Assembly (NCBI RefSeq): GCF_013322225.1
Contig: NZ_JAAMFB010000012.1
Coordinates: 62,001-126,000, forward strand
Reading direction: 5' to 3'
DNA: 64,000 bases
Source of the DNA: Agrobacterium larrymoorei
Lineage (GTDB): Bacteria > Pseudomonadota > Alphaproteobacteria > Rhizobiales > Rhizobiaceae
Shown here piece after piece: positions 1 through 8,275 of the stretch. The translations under genes and the position numbers were made by a program. The notes under the pieces are model-generated. The model saw nothing but the letters and a program-made list of their open reading frames with translations, was not told where the DNA came from and made no database searches. Every line of letters begins with the position of its first letter. Position 1 is the first letter of the stretch.

Positions 1-54
1 AGCAACTGCCTTCTAAGCAGTAGGTCGCAGGTTCGAGTCCTGCAGGGGTCGCCA
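1..54 (+). tRNA. tRNA-Arg (TCT), 3' part
   Basis: This is the 3' part of a tRNA cut by the window edge. The anticodon arm is complete: stem 5-9 pairs with 17-21 around the loop CTTCTAA, giving anticodon TCT at 12-14, which reads AGA. The T arm pairs GCAGG (27-31) with CCTGC (39-43) around TTCGAGT. The acceptor strand 44-50, discriminator G51 and an encoded CCA (52-54) follow. The D arm and the 5' acceptor strand lie outside the window. Confidence 0.93.
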
Positions 55-209
55 CTAACTTTTATCCAGAACGAAATGTTGGTTTAACGCTGGTCTCTCA
101 GACTTACAGCCTGCTGCTCTCAGCTTTTTTATCTTATTGATCGCGATTGCATCTCGTCTTTTTGCGCACAATCCTTATTTCTGATGCGCGAATAAATGAA
201 GGAGATTGC

Positions 210-515
210 ATGAACGACCGATGTGGCCCGTATGTACAAATGGGTATCCTCGCGGAGCGTATGGCTGCGATGTACCAGATGGATAAGAACCTTGAGTTGG
301 CACCCCATCTTTTGCATTACATGGACGAAGTCGATGTCAATATTGCTTCCGATAGCTTTGACCATGTCGGCTTCATGACCAAAATCCGCGACCGCGTTGA
401 ATCGGGCGTTCTAAAAGCTACTGAATCTCGCCGCCGTGATTTTCTGCGGGCCGTCTCTGGCGCGCTCATGGAGCGTATCGGACGGGACGCTATTGATTTG
501 GCTCGGGAGAGTTGA
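210..515 (+). CDS. Small hypothetical protein (101 aa)
   Basis: I do not recognise this protein. The start at 210 is chosen because a strong ribosome-binding site (AAGGAG) lies about 6 bases upstream; the longer reading from 147 lacks one. The product is soluble and acidic to neutral, has no signal peptide or membrane segment, and is predicted mostly helical. Its C-terminal half is rich in Arg and Glu. It is a single gene between tRNA-Arg and a convergent lipoprotein gene, with a hairpin terminator right after it. Rhizobial genomes carry many such short genes near tRNAs. Confidence 0.65.
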   Translation: MNDRCGPYVQMGILAERMAAMYQMDKNLELAPHLLHYMDEVDVNIASDSFDHVGFMTKIRDRVESGVLKATESRRRDFLRAVSGALMERIGRDAIDLARES

Positions 516-566
516 TGATTTCAGCGGTCGATGGAAGTTGGGTGAACTGCCGTCTGTAGAATATAA

Positions 567-591
567 ACCCGCACTGTAATTCCGTGCGGGT
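567..591. terminator. Bidirectional hairpin terminator
   Basis: An 8-bp perfect stem, ACCCGCAC (567-574) with GTGCGGGT (584-591), lies between two convergent genes. On the minus strand TTATATT follows it, so it probably ends the lipoprotein gene and may also stop readthrough from the 210-515 gene. Confidence 0.6.
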
Positions 592-605
592 CGAGTTCAT
601 AAATT

Positions 606-998
606 CTACTTCTTTTCATTTTTTGCGTTTTTAGGATCCGTGGAGAACGAGATTCCGCAACTCTTCCTGCGTGACGCATCCTCGATAGCTTGCATCTCTC
701 CTTTCAGACGAGCGACTTCGGCGGCAGACGCTCCGTCTCCATTGTTGAAAAAGAGAGCAGGCCAGAACAAAACGATGCCGACTGTTGTGATTGCAGCATC
801 TTGCCCCGCTTTTTTGTCTTGAACTCCAGATGCGGCAATGGCTCTGCTAGATACCGCCTTTGCTTCTTCCGCGAGTTGGCTGCAAGAGAGATGAGTGTAG
901 AGCGTAGGAGATACGTATGTCGCCGCGATCTTGTCGGCTTTCGACGCGCACGAAACTGCCGCCACGGCGATTACGCCGATGGTAATGATATTTTTCAT
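606..998 (-). CDS. Putative small lipoprotein
   Basis: A 130-residue exported protein of unknown function. The N-terminus has a Lys, a hydrophobic run and a lipobox-like AVSC ending at Cys17, so it is probably a lipoprotein. A second hydrophobic segment (GIVLFWPALFF, around residue 75) is followed by a helical stretch with a Cys (KSCGI) and a Lys/Asn-rich tail. Four Cys in all suggest possible disulfides in the periplasm. Such lipoproteins, with a short hydrophobic segment and a Cys-containing C-terminus, occur widely as unknown proteins in Proteobacteria. It stands alone, convergent with the preceding gene. Confidence 0.7.
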   Translation of the reverse strand: MKNIITIGVIAVAAVSCASKADKIAATYVSPTLYTHLSCSQLAEEAKAVSSRAIAASGVQDKKAGQDAAITTVGIVLFWPALFFNNGDGASAAEVARLKGEMQAIEDASRRKSCGISFSTDPKNAKNEKK

Positions 999-1069
999 GA
1001 TTTACCCCCGATTAACTTAAGCAATCAAGCATAAGTACAATCCAGAGTCGATTGCAGACTTACTAAAAT

Positions 1070-1105
1070 TGTTTTCATCAGCATTTAAGCTGTGAAAACA
1101 TTTTG
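1070..1105. terminator. Hairpin terminator after the HIT gene
   Basis: TGTTTTCA (1070-1077) and CAGC (1079-1082) pair with GCTG and TGAAAACA (1089-1100), with a single-base bulge. TTTTG follows on the plus strand and ATTTTAG on the minus strand. It lies 26 bp beyond the stop of the minus-strand HIT gene, so termination of that gene is the likely role. Confidence 0.7.
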
Positions 1106-1125
1106 AACTTCACCAAGCAACAAAA

Positions 1126-1548
1126 CTATTTGAGCTCAGCCTTGATCCTCTCCGCATACTCTTTCAACACTTCTGTATCCGCCATCGCGCCACTATGCGG
1201 CTTCAGCGGTTCGCCTTCCTTGCGGGGGACGATGTGGAAGTGGAGGTGGAAGACGGTTTGGCCGGCGGCGGGTTCGTTGAACTGGGCAATATAGACGCCA
1301 TCTGCTTCGAAGGCTTCCTTTGCGGCGATGGCGAGCTTTTGGACGACTGGGATTGTTTTTGCCAAGACTTCCGGATCGGCATCCAGAAGGTTGCGGGAGC
1401 CGGTTTTGGGGATGACGAGCAGGTGGCCAGGGGCTTGGGGCATGACGTCCATGAAGGCCAGCGTGTGATCGTCTTCGTATACCTTCACGGAGGGGATTTC
1501 GCCGCGCAGGATTTTTGCGAAGATGTTGTTGGTGTCATAGGTCGTCAT
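1126..1548 (-). CDS. HIT-family nucleotide hydrolase
   Basis: A histidine-triad protein of 140 residues, the usual length for the Hint branch, which hydrolyses purine nucleoside phosphoramidates and similar adenylylated compounds. The signature is HLHFHIVPR, with the triad His101, His103 and His105; His103 would be the nucleophile by family rule. The N-terminal fold is typical (IFAKILRGEIPS, then AFMDVMPQAPGHLLVIPK). It is a cytoplasmic, single-gene unit. The real cellular substrate of bacterial HIT proteins is usually unknown, so only the family is firm. Confidence 0.92.
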   Translation of the reverse strand: MTTYDTNNIFAKILRGEIPSVKVYEDDHTLAFMDVMPQAPGHLLVIPKTGSRNLLDADPEVLAKTIPVVQKLAIAAKEAFEADGVYIAQFNEPAAGQTVFHLHFHIVPRKEGEPLKPHSGAMADTEVLKEYAERIKAELK

Positions 1549-1652
1549 GATGTCTTCTCCCTAAATGCTTTGCTTGCATTGGCCTGCGTACTCGCGAGAG
1601 TATTAATGGCTGATGCATGGATTGGATATGTGACTATGGCTGTTCGCCCGCG

Positions 1653-2843
1653 TCAGTCGTCGGTTTCCTGCCGCTCACCTTTGCGGAAAGGGCTGCGATC
1701 TTCAAGATAGTCGTTGATCTCCTCCACTTCGCTACGCTCCCGCTCCAGATAATCCGCAATTGCGCGGCGAAGGCCGGGGTGGGTGATGTAGTGGGCGGAA
1801 TGGGTCGTGATGGGGGTGTAGCCGCGTGCGAGCTTATGTTCGCCCTGCGCTCCGGCTTCCACGCGCTTCAGGCCCTTCGACAGAGCGAAATCGATGGCCT
1901 GATGATAGCAAACCTCGAAATGCAGGAAGGGATGGTCTTCGATGCAGCCCCAATGGCGGCCATAAAGCGCGTCGCCGCCGATGAAGTTGATGGCGCCCGC
2001 AATATACTTGCCCTCGCGCTTTGCCATGACCAGCAGGATATCATCCGGCATCCGCTCGCCGATAAGCGAGTAGAATTCGCGCGTAAGGTATGGCTTACCC
2101 CATTTGCGGCTACCGGTGTCCATATAGAAGGTGAAGAACTGGTCCCAGATATCTTCCGTCAGATCGCTGCCGGTCAGCAAGTCGATCTCTATTCCGTTTT
2201 CCAGTGCTGCGCGGCGTTCCTTTTTCAGGGTTTTGCGCTTGCGCGATGACAAGGCGTCGAGAAAATCGGAGTGGTCGCGGTAGCCCTCGTTGATGAAGTG
2301 GAACTGCTGGTCGGTGCGATGCAGGAACCTGTTTTCCACCAGCGCTTCGATCTCGTCTTCTGGCGCGAATGTCAGATGCGCGGAGGAGACGCCAAGCTTC
2401 TCCGTAACCTGGGCGAGGCCAGATGCGAGAACTTGCTGGAACGCGGCAGTATCCAATCCGGCTGTCAGCAACCTGGGGCCTGTTGCGGGTGTGAAGGGAA
2501 CCGAGCATTGAAGCTTGGGATAATAGCGCCCGCCCGCCCGCTCAAAAGCGTCTGCCCATCCGTGATCGAAAACGTATTCGCCGCGGCTGTGATTTTTCAG
2601 GTAGGCAGGGACCGCCCCCATCAACTCACCGTCGCCACGCTCCAGCAGAAGATGCTGGCCAAGCCAGCCTGTCTTGGGCGTGGCGGAGCCTGATTCTTCC
2701 ATGGAAGACAGGAAAGCATGAGAAATAAAGGGGTTGTACGGTTTTGTTAATGTGGATTTTGATGTTCCGGAAAGTGTGTTCCAGCTTTCCCGATCAATGT
2801 CCTTGAAGGACTGTGCAATGCGAATGGAATATTCATCGCTCAT
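1653..2843 (-). CDS. FemAB-like GNAT-fold acyltransferase (DUF482/COG3146)
   Basis: A protein of about 396 residues resembling the COG3146/DUF482 family, which has a GNAT fold related to FemAB peptidyltransferases and is often labelled a peptidoglycan synthesis or N-acyltransferase protein. Matching stretches include HAFLSSMEESGSA near the N-terminus, RHWGCIEDHPFLHFEVCYYQ-like text with a nearby GLKRVEAGAQGEHKLARGY, and the C-terminal helix ending in charged residues. The ATG at 2843 is preferred over a TTG four codons upstream, although its ribosome-binding site is weak. The substrate is unknown. A palindromic repeat lies just upstream, separating it from the GDPD gene. Confidence 0.82.
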   Translation of the reverse strand: MSDEYSIRIAQSFKDIDRESWNTLSGTSKSTLTKPYNPFISHAFLSSMEESGSATPKTGWLGQHLLLERGDGELMGAVPAYLKNHSRGEYVFDHGWADAFERAGGRYYPKLQCSVPFTPATGPRLLTAGLDTAAFQQVLASGLAQVTEKLGVSSAHLTFAPEDEIEALVENRFLHRTDQQFHFINEGYRDHSDFLDALSSRKRKTLKKERRAALENGIEIDLLTGSDLTEDIWDQFFTFYMDTGSRKWGKPYLTREFYSLIGERMPDDILLVMAKREGKYIAGAINFIGGDALYGRHWGCIEDHPFLHFEVCYHQAIDFALSKGLKRVEAGAQGEHKLARGYTPITTHSAHYITHPGLRRAIADYLERERSEVEEINDYLEDRSPFRKGERQETDD

Positions 2844-2860
2844 GCGGCCTGCCAAATGGC

Positions 2861-2968
2861 TAAAGCATGTCGCGTTTAATTGTCTTCAATTAAACGATAA
2901 CGTACATGCGAGAAAATAAGGATCTAAAGCGGGTCGCGGTGAATCCTATTCACTGCGACCCGCTTTAG
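2861..2968 (+). repeat. Palindromic mosaic element, copy A (RIME-like)
   Basis: About 108 bp made of two palindromes. The first nests GCATGT/ACATGC (2865-2870, 2904-2909) around CGTTTAATT/AATTAAACG (2873-2881, 2888-2896). The second is a 21-bp near-perfect stem (2924-2944 with 2948-2968, one G-T pair) around the loop CCT. Shared segments (TAAAGCATGTCGCG at the start, ACATGCGA, AAAGCGG, CGCTTTAG at the end) match the reverse complement of the element at 7378-7477. Size and two-palindrome design fit the rhizobial RIME1 type as I recall it. Because the second palindrome directly follows the stop of the minus-strand GDPD gene, it may also act as its terminator. Confidence 0.75.
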
Positions 2969-2969
2969 G

Positions 2970-3707
2970 TTATGCTGTCGGGGCTGACGCCTTCGGGTCG
3001 AAACCCTCGAACGTCATCTGGTCAGCATATGTATAGGTCTTCTCTTTGGCGTTTTCATCCCGCACCGTCCAGGTAATTACCGGAACGTTGAGTTTTCGCT
3101 GCGCCTCGATGAAGCTGTTGGGCAGATGACCCCAGAAATAGGAGATAAAATCGAGGCCTATCTGCATGGCTTCGTCATGCTTGAAGAAGTCTTCCGGGTT
3201 GGCACCTTCCGCCGTCAGGCCAAGGGGCCACGGCGATCCCGCGGCTTTCAAGTCCTTCAGCAGATGGTGGTCGAAGCTCATCAATGCGACCTGGCCCTGA
3301 TAGCCTTCAAGGTCTTCCAGAACGGCTTCGGCAAAACCGTCATCAACGCCTTCACCTTCACGTCCCTTTAACTCGATGACGAGCGGAACTTTGCCTGCGC
3401 AGAGCGTCAAAAGCTGCTTCAGTGTCGGTACGCGGTCCTTCGTCTGGCCAATGGACAACAGGCCGAGTTCTGCAGATGTACGTTCCCGCACATCCCCCTT
3501 GATGCCGGTCAAACGCGTCATCTCGTCATCGTGGAAGATGACTGGAACGCTGTCTGCCGCCAGTTGCACATCGCATTCGATGGCAAAACCTGCCTCGATT
3601 GCGCGGGAGAACGCGGAAAGCGTGTTCTCCCATACGGCCTTGTTCATGTCGTGATAGCCACGATGGGCGACGGGTTGGGCCGTCAGCCAGGAAAGCTTCA
3701 ATGTCAT
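2970..3707 (-). CDS. Glycerophosphodiester phosphodiesterase family protein
   Basis: A 245-residue GDPD-family enzyme, predicted to hydrolyse glycerophosphodiesters from phospholipid turnover to glycerol-3-phosphate and an alcohol. The catalytic signature is intact: AHRG with His15, the EN pair at 27-28, ECDVQ with Glu44 and Asp46, and FHDDEMTRLTG with His59. No signal peptide is visible, so it is probably cytoplasmic. The true start (MTLKLSW) is at 3707; a longer open frame running back to 3965 is inside the ridA gene. Its ATG overlaps the ridA stop as ATGA, so the two are translationally coupled. Exact substrate is not determined. Confidence 0.9.
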   Translation of the reverse strand: MTLKLSWLTAQPVAHRGYHDMNKAVWENTLSAFSRAIEAGFAIECDVQLAADSVPVIFHDDEMTRLTGIKGDVRERTSAELGLLSIGQTKDRVPTLKQLLTLCAGKVPLVIELKGREGEGVDDGFAEAVLEDLEGYQGQVALMSFDHHLLKDLKAAGSPWPLGLTAEGANPEDFFKHDEAMQIGLDFISYFWGHLPNSFIEAQRKLNVPVITWTVRDENAKEKTYTYADQMTFEGFDPKASAPTA

Positions 3708-4174
3708 GCTTCGATTTCCACGATGGCGTCGATCTCGACAGCGGCATTGAAGGGCAGGGACGCCATGCCGACGGCGGCGCGCGCATGTTTGCCAGCGTCG
3801 CCCAGAACATTCGCAATCAGGTTCGATGCGCCGTTGATGACGAGGTGCTGCTCGGTGAATTCCGGGACGGAGGCAACGAAGCCGTTGAGCTTCAACACGC
3901 GGCGAACCTTGGAGAGATCGCCGGTCAGCGCTGCCTTGACCTGCGCCAGAATGTTGACTGCGCAAAGTTCGGCAGCCTTCTGCGCCGTCGCAACATCCAC
4001 ATCACGACCGACATGGCCGGTGACCGCAATCTTGCCGGATTCCATGGGCAACTGACCTGAAATGTAGAGCAGATTGCCGCTGATGGTGAAGGGCACGTAG
4101 TTTGCAGCAGGCGCTGCGGCGGCGGGAAGGGTGTAACCGAGTTCCTTGAGGCGAGCTTCGATGGCGTCCGACAT
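3704..4174 (-). CDS. RidA-family protein
   Basis: A 156-residue member of the YjgF/YER057c/UK114 (Rid) family, in the longer subgroup of about 150 residues. Archetypal RidA deaminates reactive enamines and imines released by PLP enzymes. The family's key arginine is present in ARAAVG (Arg132), ahead of the conserved LPFNAAVEIDAIVEIEA C-terminus, and ISGQLP (38-43) is the conserved N-terminal strand. It starts the two-gene operon with the GDPD gene. Membership is clear, but subgroup function outside true RidA is not well defined. Confidence 0.88.
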   Translation of the reverse strand: MSDAIEARLKELGYTLPAAAAPAANYVPFTISGNLLYISGQLPMESGKIAVTGHVGRDVDVATAQKAAELCAVNILAQVKAALTGDLSKVRRVLKLNGFVASVPEFTEQHLVINGASNLIANVLGDAGKHARAAVGMASLPFNAAVEIDAIVEIEA

Positions 4175-4292
4175 TTTTTCCGTTTCCGCTTTTGTTGTAA
4201 ATCTTTCAAAAATCCGGCATTCAGTTCATGATGTCCAAAAGCCGGATGGTTGCTTGTACAGTATGAGCGATGAGTCCAACAGGAGATATTGT

Positions 4293-5138
4293 ATGATCGT
4301 CAGGAACCTTGCTCTCGTTCTTGCCGCTGGCGTGGGCTTAACACCCTGCATCGCAAGTGCCGTGCCGGTAGGTGTTCCCAACCTTATTTCCCATCGCGCC
4401 GTCTATGACCTGGAGCTGAAAGATGCTTCCGACCGATCCGGCATAGAAGGCATGACGGGGCGAATGGTCTATGAGTTCACTGGCTCCTCCTGCAAAGGCT
4501 ACAAGACCGACTTTCGTTTTGTCACGCAGATCAGCACGGGCGATGCTGTGCGTCTTACTGACCAGCAGACTACGACGTTCGAGGACCCTGGCTCGAAGAA
4601 GTTTACCTTTGAAACGAAGTCTTTCACCGACGACAAGCTCGACAAGGAAGTGACTGGATCGGCTGCTGATGTCGATGGCACGATGACGGTCGATCTCACC
4701 AAGCCAGATTCCCGCAAGGTCGATCTGGATGCTGGCGAATTTCCGACCGAACACATGTATCAGGTCATCGAAAACGCCAAGCTCGGTAAGCGCATCTTCG
4801 AGTCGCGCGTATTCGACGGTTCTGACGATGGCGATGAGAGCATGATAACCTCGACGCTGGTCGGCAAGCAGCAGACGCCGAAGGAAGGTGTATCGGACCC
4901 GGATGCTGGCATGGCAGGCGATTTCGCCAAAGCGCCATTCTGGCCGGTCACCATCGCTTACTATAATGACAAGTCCGGTACGGATGCGCTGCCAATCTAT
5001 CGTATGTCCTTTAAGCTATACGAAAATGGAATCACGCGCGACCTGACAATGGATTATGGCGACTTCGTTCTGACCGGCAAACTTGCCAAGCTCGATGTTC
5101 TTCAGCCAGAAAGCTGTGAAACAGCGCCCATGCGCTGA
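4293..5138 (+). CDS. eipB: EipB/DUF1849 periplasmic envelope-integrity protein
   Basis: A 281-residue exported protein of the DUF1849 family. The studied member is Brucella EipB, a periplasmic spiral beta-sheet protein needed for envelope integrity. The start at 4293 follows AGGAGA at a good distance and opens a clear signal peptide (hydrophobic to about residue 23). The mature part begins near HRAVYDLEL. The two cysteines expected to form the conserved disulfide are present, one in SSCKGYKTDF and one in PESCETAP near the C-terminus. It is divergent from ridA and upstream of rpsB. The longer frame from 4146 has no supporting start signal. Confidence 0.87.
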   Translation: MIVRNLALVLAAGVGLTPCIASAVPVGVPNLISHRAVYDLELKDASDRSGIEGMTGRMVYEFTGSSCKGYKTDFRFVTQISTGDAVRLTDQQTTTFEDPGSKKFTFETKSFTDDKLDKEVTGSAADVDGTMTVDLTKPDSRKVDLDAGEFPTEHMYQVIENAKLGKRIFESRVFDGSDDGDESMITSTLVGKQQTPKEGVSDPDAGMAGDFAKAPFWPVTIAYYNDKSGTDALPIYRMSFKLYENGITRDLTMDYGDFVLTGKLAKLDVLQPESCETAPMR

Positions 5139-5163
5139 AATCGATGGGCGTCCGGCCTTTTTT
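5125..5163 (+). terminator. Probable terminator after eipB
   Basis: CGCCCAT (5125-5131) pairs with ATGGGCG (5144-5150) across the eipB stop codon, and a T-run (5158-5163) follows after a short GC stretch. The distance from stem to T-run is longer than ideal, so the call is moderate. Confidence 0.45.
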
Positions 5164-5174
5164 AATGTTGGATG

Positions 5175-5203
5175 CTTGCAATTTGGGTGAGGGCGCTGTA
5201 TGC
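5175..5203 (+). promoter_or_regulatory. Candidate rpsB promoter
   Basis: CTTGCA (5175-5180), a 17-base spacer and GTATGC (5198-5203) resemble an alphaproteobacterial housekeeping promoter. It would give an rpsB leader of about 115 bases. Similarity to consensus is partial. Confidence 0.35.
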
Positions 5204-5328
5204 GGCTCACCATTCCACACGCGAAGCTTGGGGTGTTCCGGGAGAAATCCGGTCCATTCCGCCCGGTGGTGCCGCTCAAACGGCGCTGTTCGCTTCGCGG
5301 GGGTTCAACCGGAAAAGGATAACTAGGC

Positions 5329-6096
5329 ATGGCATTGCCCGATTTCTCTATGCGTCAGCTTCTCGAGGCTGGTGTTCACTTCGGCCACCAGACTCACCGC
5401 TGGAACCCGAAGATGAAGCCGTACATCTTCGGCGATCGTAACAACATCCACATCATCGACCTGGCTCAGACCGTTCCGATGCTGTCGCGCGCTCTTCAGG
5501 TCGTTTCCGACACCGTTGCTCGTGGTGGCCGCGTTCTGTTCGTTGGCACGAAGCGTCAGGCTTCTGAAATCATCGCAGACAGCGCAAAGCGCTCCGCTCA
5601 GTACTACGTCAACTCGCGTTGGCTCGGCGGCATGATGACGAACTGGAAGACGATTTCCAACTCGATCCAGCGTCTTCGCAAGGTCGACGAAATCCTGAAC
5701 TCCGAAGCTTCGGGCTACTCCAAGAAGGAGCGTCTGAACCTCGAGCGCGAGCGCGAGAAGCTTGAAAAGGCTCTCGGCGGTATCCGCGATATGGGCGGCG
5801 TTCCGGACCTGATGTTCATCATCGACACCAACAAGGAAAAGATCGCAATCGAAGAAGCCAAGCGTCTTGGCATCCCGGTTGTTGCTATCATCGACAGCAA
5901 CTGCGATCCGGACCACATCGACTTCCCGATCCCGGGCAACGACGACGCTTCGCGCGCCATCTCGCTCTACTGCGACCTGATTGCACGCGCTGCAATCGAC
6001 GGTATCGCACGTCAGCAGGGCGCTTCCGGTCGCGACATCGGCGCTTCTGACGAAGCTCCTGTCGAGCCAGCTCTCGAAGACGAAGCCAACGCCTGA
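5329..6096 (+). CDS. rpsB: 30S ribosomal protein S2
   Basis: Small-subunit protein S2, 255 residues, the family's usual length. The opening [23 protein letters not shown] and the middle [10 protein letters not shown] and [14 protein letters not shown] are diagnostic, as is [11 protein letters not shown]. An acidic tail follows [15 protein letters not shown]. The ATG sits after AAGGAT. It is followed by tsf, the universal bacterial order, although here the two are separated by about 270 bases with a hairpin. Codon use is strongly biased, as expected for a highly expressed gene. Confidence 0.98.
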   Translation: MALPDFSMRQLLEAGVHFGHQTHRWNPKMKPYIFGDRNNIHIIDLAQTVPMLSRALQVVSDTVARGGRVLFVGTKRQASEIIADSAKRSAQYYVNSRWLGGMMTNWKTISNSIQRLRKVDEILNSEASGYSKKERLNLEREREKLEKALGGIRDMGGVPDLMFIIDTNKEKIAIEEAKRLGIPVVAIIDSNCDPDHIDFPIPGNDDASRAISLYCDLIARAAIDGIARQQGASGRDIGASDEAPVEPALEDEANA

Positions 6097-6146
6097 TAGT
6101 GGGCCGTCTGGTGGCGTCGTGACGCCGCCTTTCAATCAGGATTAAG

Positions 6147-6183
6147 ACAAGGCCGTTCTGGACTACATGTTCGACGGCCTTGT
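6147..6183 (+). terminator. Hairpin between rpsB and tsf
   Basis: A 10-bp perfect stem, ACAAGGCCGT (6147-6156) with ACGGCCTTGT (6174-6183), is followed by TCGTTTA. It could be a partial terminator that lowers tsf relative to rpsB, or an RNA-stabilising stem. Confidence 0.5.
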
Positions 6184-6369
6184 TCGTTTAAAGCCACCGC
6201 AGCTTCCCGTAATCGCGTCAACGACGATGAGTTGGGGAGCAGCAGGGGGCTGACAAGTTTCGTGGCGGTCTCTTCATCAGGCTGTCACAGTTCCGGGTAC
6301 ATTCGTTCCCAAAATCCGATTTCGGCCTGGCAAACTGCCGTGACCGACCGAACCGACAAGAGGCACACA

Positions 6370-7296
6370 ATGAGCGAAATCACAGCCGCAATGGTTAAGG
6401 AACTGCGCGAAAAGTCTGGCGCAGGTATGATGGATTGCAAAAAGGCGCTGGCCGAAACCGGCGGCGACATGGAAGCTGCAATCGACTGGCTGCGCGCCAA
6501 GGGTATCGCCAAGGCTGACAAGAAGTCTGGCCGTACGGCTGCCGAAGGTCTCGTCGGTATTGCATCTGCCGGTCACAAGGCTGTTGTCGTTGAAATCAAC
6601 TCCGAAACCGACTTCGTTGCCCGTAACGATGCCTTCCAGGATATCGTTCGTGGTGTTGCCTCCGTTGCGCTGACGACAGATGGTACGGTGGATGCCGTTG
6701 CGGCCGCAACCTATCCTGCGACGGGCAAGACCGTTGCCGACACCATCAAGGACGCAATCGCAACCATCGGCGAAAACATGACGCTGCGTCGCTCCGCTTT
6801 GCTTGAAGTCGAGCACGGCGTTGTTGCGACCTATGTTCACAACGCTGCTGGTGACGGCATTGGCAAGCTTGGCGTTCTGGTTGCGCTCAAGTCGGTTGGC
6901 GACAAGGCTGTCCTGACGTCCATCGGCCGTCAGATTGCCATGCACATCGCTGCAACCAACCCGCTGGCCATCCGCGCCGAAGAAGTCGACGCCGCTGTTG
7001 CAGAACGCGAGCGCAACGTATTTATCGAGCAGGCCCGTGAATCCGGCAAGCCTGAAGCCATCATCGAAAAGATGGTCGATGGCCGTATGCGCAAGTTCTT
7101 CGAAGAAGTTGCTCTTCTTTCGCAGGCCTTCGTTATCAATCCGGACCTGACTGTTGAAGCTGCCGTCAAGGAAGCCGAAAAGGAAGCCGGTGCGAAGATC
7201 GAAGTCGTCGGCATGGCTCGCCTGCTTCTCGGCGAAGGCATCGAAAAAGAAGAGAGCGATTTCGCTGCAGAAGTCGCAGCCGTCGCAAAGGGCTGA
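6370..7296 (+). CDS. tsf: Elongation factor Ts
   Basis: EF-Ts, 308 residues, the guanine-nucleotide exchange factor that recycles EF-Tu. The diagnostic N-terminus [27 protein letters not shown] and the TDFVARN motif in the core are present, with the dimerisation and C-terminal modules following in order. The start at 6370 matches the known N-terminus of the family; the open frame extends further upstream without a valid start. It is preceded by rpsB and followed by pyrH. A hairpin terminator lies after its stop. Confidence 0.97.
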   Translation: MSEITAAMVKELREKSGAGMMDCKKALAETGGDMEAAIDWLRAKGIAKADKKSGRTAAEGLVGIASAGHKAVVVEINSETDFVARNDAFQDIVRGVASVALTTDGTVDAVAAATYPATGKTVADTIKDAIATIGENMTLRRSALLEVEHGVVATYVHNAAGDGIGKLGVLVALKSVGDKAVLTSIGRQIAMHIAATNPLAIRAEEVDAAVAERERNVFIEQARESGKPEAIIEKMVDGRMRKFFEEVALLSQAFVINPDLTVEAAVKEAEKEAGAKIEVVGMARLLLGEGIEKEESDFAAEVAAVAKG

Positions 7297-7325
7297 TGTT
7301 CTTTACCCAATATGGGAAAACTTCG

Positions 7326-7351
7326 GGGCATCGCGTGACAACGCGGTGCCC
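7326..7351 (+). terminator. Hairpin after tsf
   Basis: GGGCATCGCG (7326-7335) pairs with CGCGGTGCCC (7342-7351), with one G-T pair. CTTCGTGT follows, so the U-tract is poor. It most likely ends or attenuates the rpsB-tsf transcript. Confidence 0.5.
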
Positions 7352-7377
7352 TTCGTGTATCCGCGTTTTGGTTATAT

Positions 7378-7477
7378 CTAAAGCGAATGGTGCATTTCAG
7401 CTTCCTATCCGCTTTGGATTTTCGTATTTCGCATGTCGTCATCTCAAACCGCACACATCGCAGCGCGACATGCTTTA
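7378..7477 (-). repeat. Palindromic mosaic element, copy B (RIME-like)
   Basis: About 100 bp that, read on the minus strand, starts TAAAGCATGTCGCG and ends CGCTTTAG, like the element at 2861-2968. Its first palindrome pairs GCATGTCG (near 7431) with the CGACATGC near 7466-7473; the second pairs AAAGCG (7380-7385) with CGCTTT (near 7410). The inner sequence has diverged strongly from copy A, as is usual for mosaic repeats. Its end overlaps the AAGGAG ribosome-binding site of pyrH. Confidence 0.75.
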
Positions 7478-7484
7478 AGGAGTC

Positions 7485-8210
7485 ATGATGTCTTCCAAGC
7501 CGCTTTATAACCGTGTTCTTCTCAAGGCGTCCGGCGAAGCCCTCATGGGCAATCAGGGGTTCGGCATCGATGTTGCCGTAGCTGACCGTATCGCCTCCGA
7601 TATCGCCGAGGCCCGTGCCATGGGCGTCGAAGTCGGTGTCGTCGTGGGCGGCGGCAATATTTTCCGAGGCGTTGCTGTTGCCTCCAAGGGCGGTGACCGC
7701 GTGACTGGCGACCACATGGGCATGCTGGCAACCGTCATCAACGCGCTGGCTCTCGCAACCTCTTTGCGCAAGCAGGATATCGATACGGTGGTTCTTTCCG
7801 CCATCGCCATGCCGGAGATCTGTGAGAGCTTTTCACAGCGTGCCGCCATTCACCACCTGTCACAGGGCCGCGTCGTGATCTTCGCAGGTGGCACGGGCAA
7901 TCCATTCTTCACCACTGATTCCGCCGCCGCCCTTCGTGCAGCCGAGATGGGTGCTGAAGCGATCTTCAAGGGCACGCAGGTTGATGGCATTTACTCGGCC
8001 GACCCGAAGAAGGATCCGACCGCCACCCGTTTTGACGAATTGACCCATTCGGAAGTTCTGGGCAAGGGGCTGGCTGTAATGGACGTGGCTGCCGTTGCTC
8101 TGGCAAGGGAGAACCACATCCCGATCATCGTGTTCTCGATCCACGAAAAGGGTGGTTTCGCGCAGATATTGACGGGTGGCGGTCGCAAGACCATCGTGCA
8201 CGACAAATAA
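7485..8210 (+). CDS. pyrH: UMP kinase
   Basis: UMP kinase of the amino-acid-kinase fold, about 240 residues, converting UMP to UDP with ATP; allosterically controlled hexamer in the family. Motifs: LLKASGEALMG at the N-terminus (phosphate loop), VVVGGGNIFRG, DHMGMLATVINALAL, and the C-terminal PIIVFSIHEKGG. Two adjacent ATG codons (7485, 7488) both follow AAGGAG; either could be used. It lies between tsf and frr as in most bacteria, and a mosaic repeat abuts its ribosome-binding site. Confidence 0.97.
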   Translation: MMSSKPLYNRVLLKASGEALMGNQGFGIDVAVADRIASDIAEARAMGVEVGVVVGGGNIFRGVAVASKGGDRVTGDHMGMLATVINALALATSLRKQDIDTVVLSAIAMPEICESFSQRAAIHHLSQGRVVIFAGGTGNPFFTTDSAAALRAAEMGAEAIFKGTQVDGIYSADPKKDPTATRFDELTHSEVLGKGLAVMDVAAVALARENHIPIIVFSIHEKGGFAQILTGGGRKTIVHDK

Positions 8211-8275
8211 TCACCGGCTGCTGATTCCGCGCCGATAAAAACGGGCCGCCAAGGCCGAAATTATGGAGTATGAAG

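Noticed and set aside
2924..2968. The 21-bp palindrome as a phage attachment site or CRISPR unit
   Set aside because: It occurs once in this form, has no spacer array or integrase nearby, and is part of the mosaic repeat.
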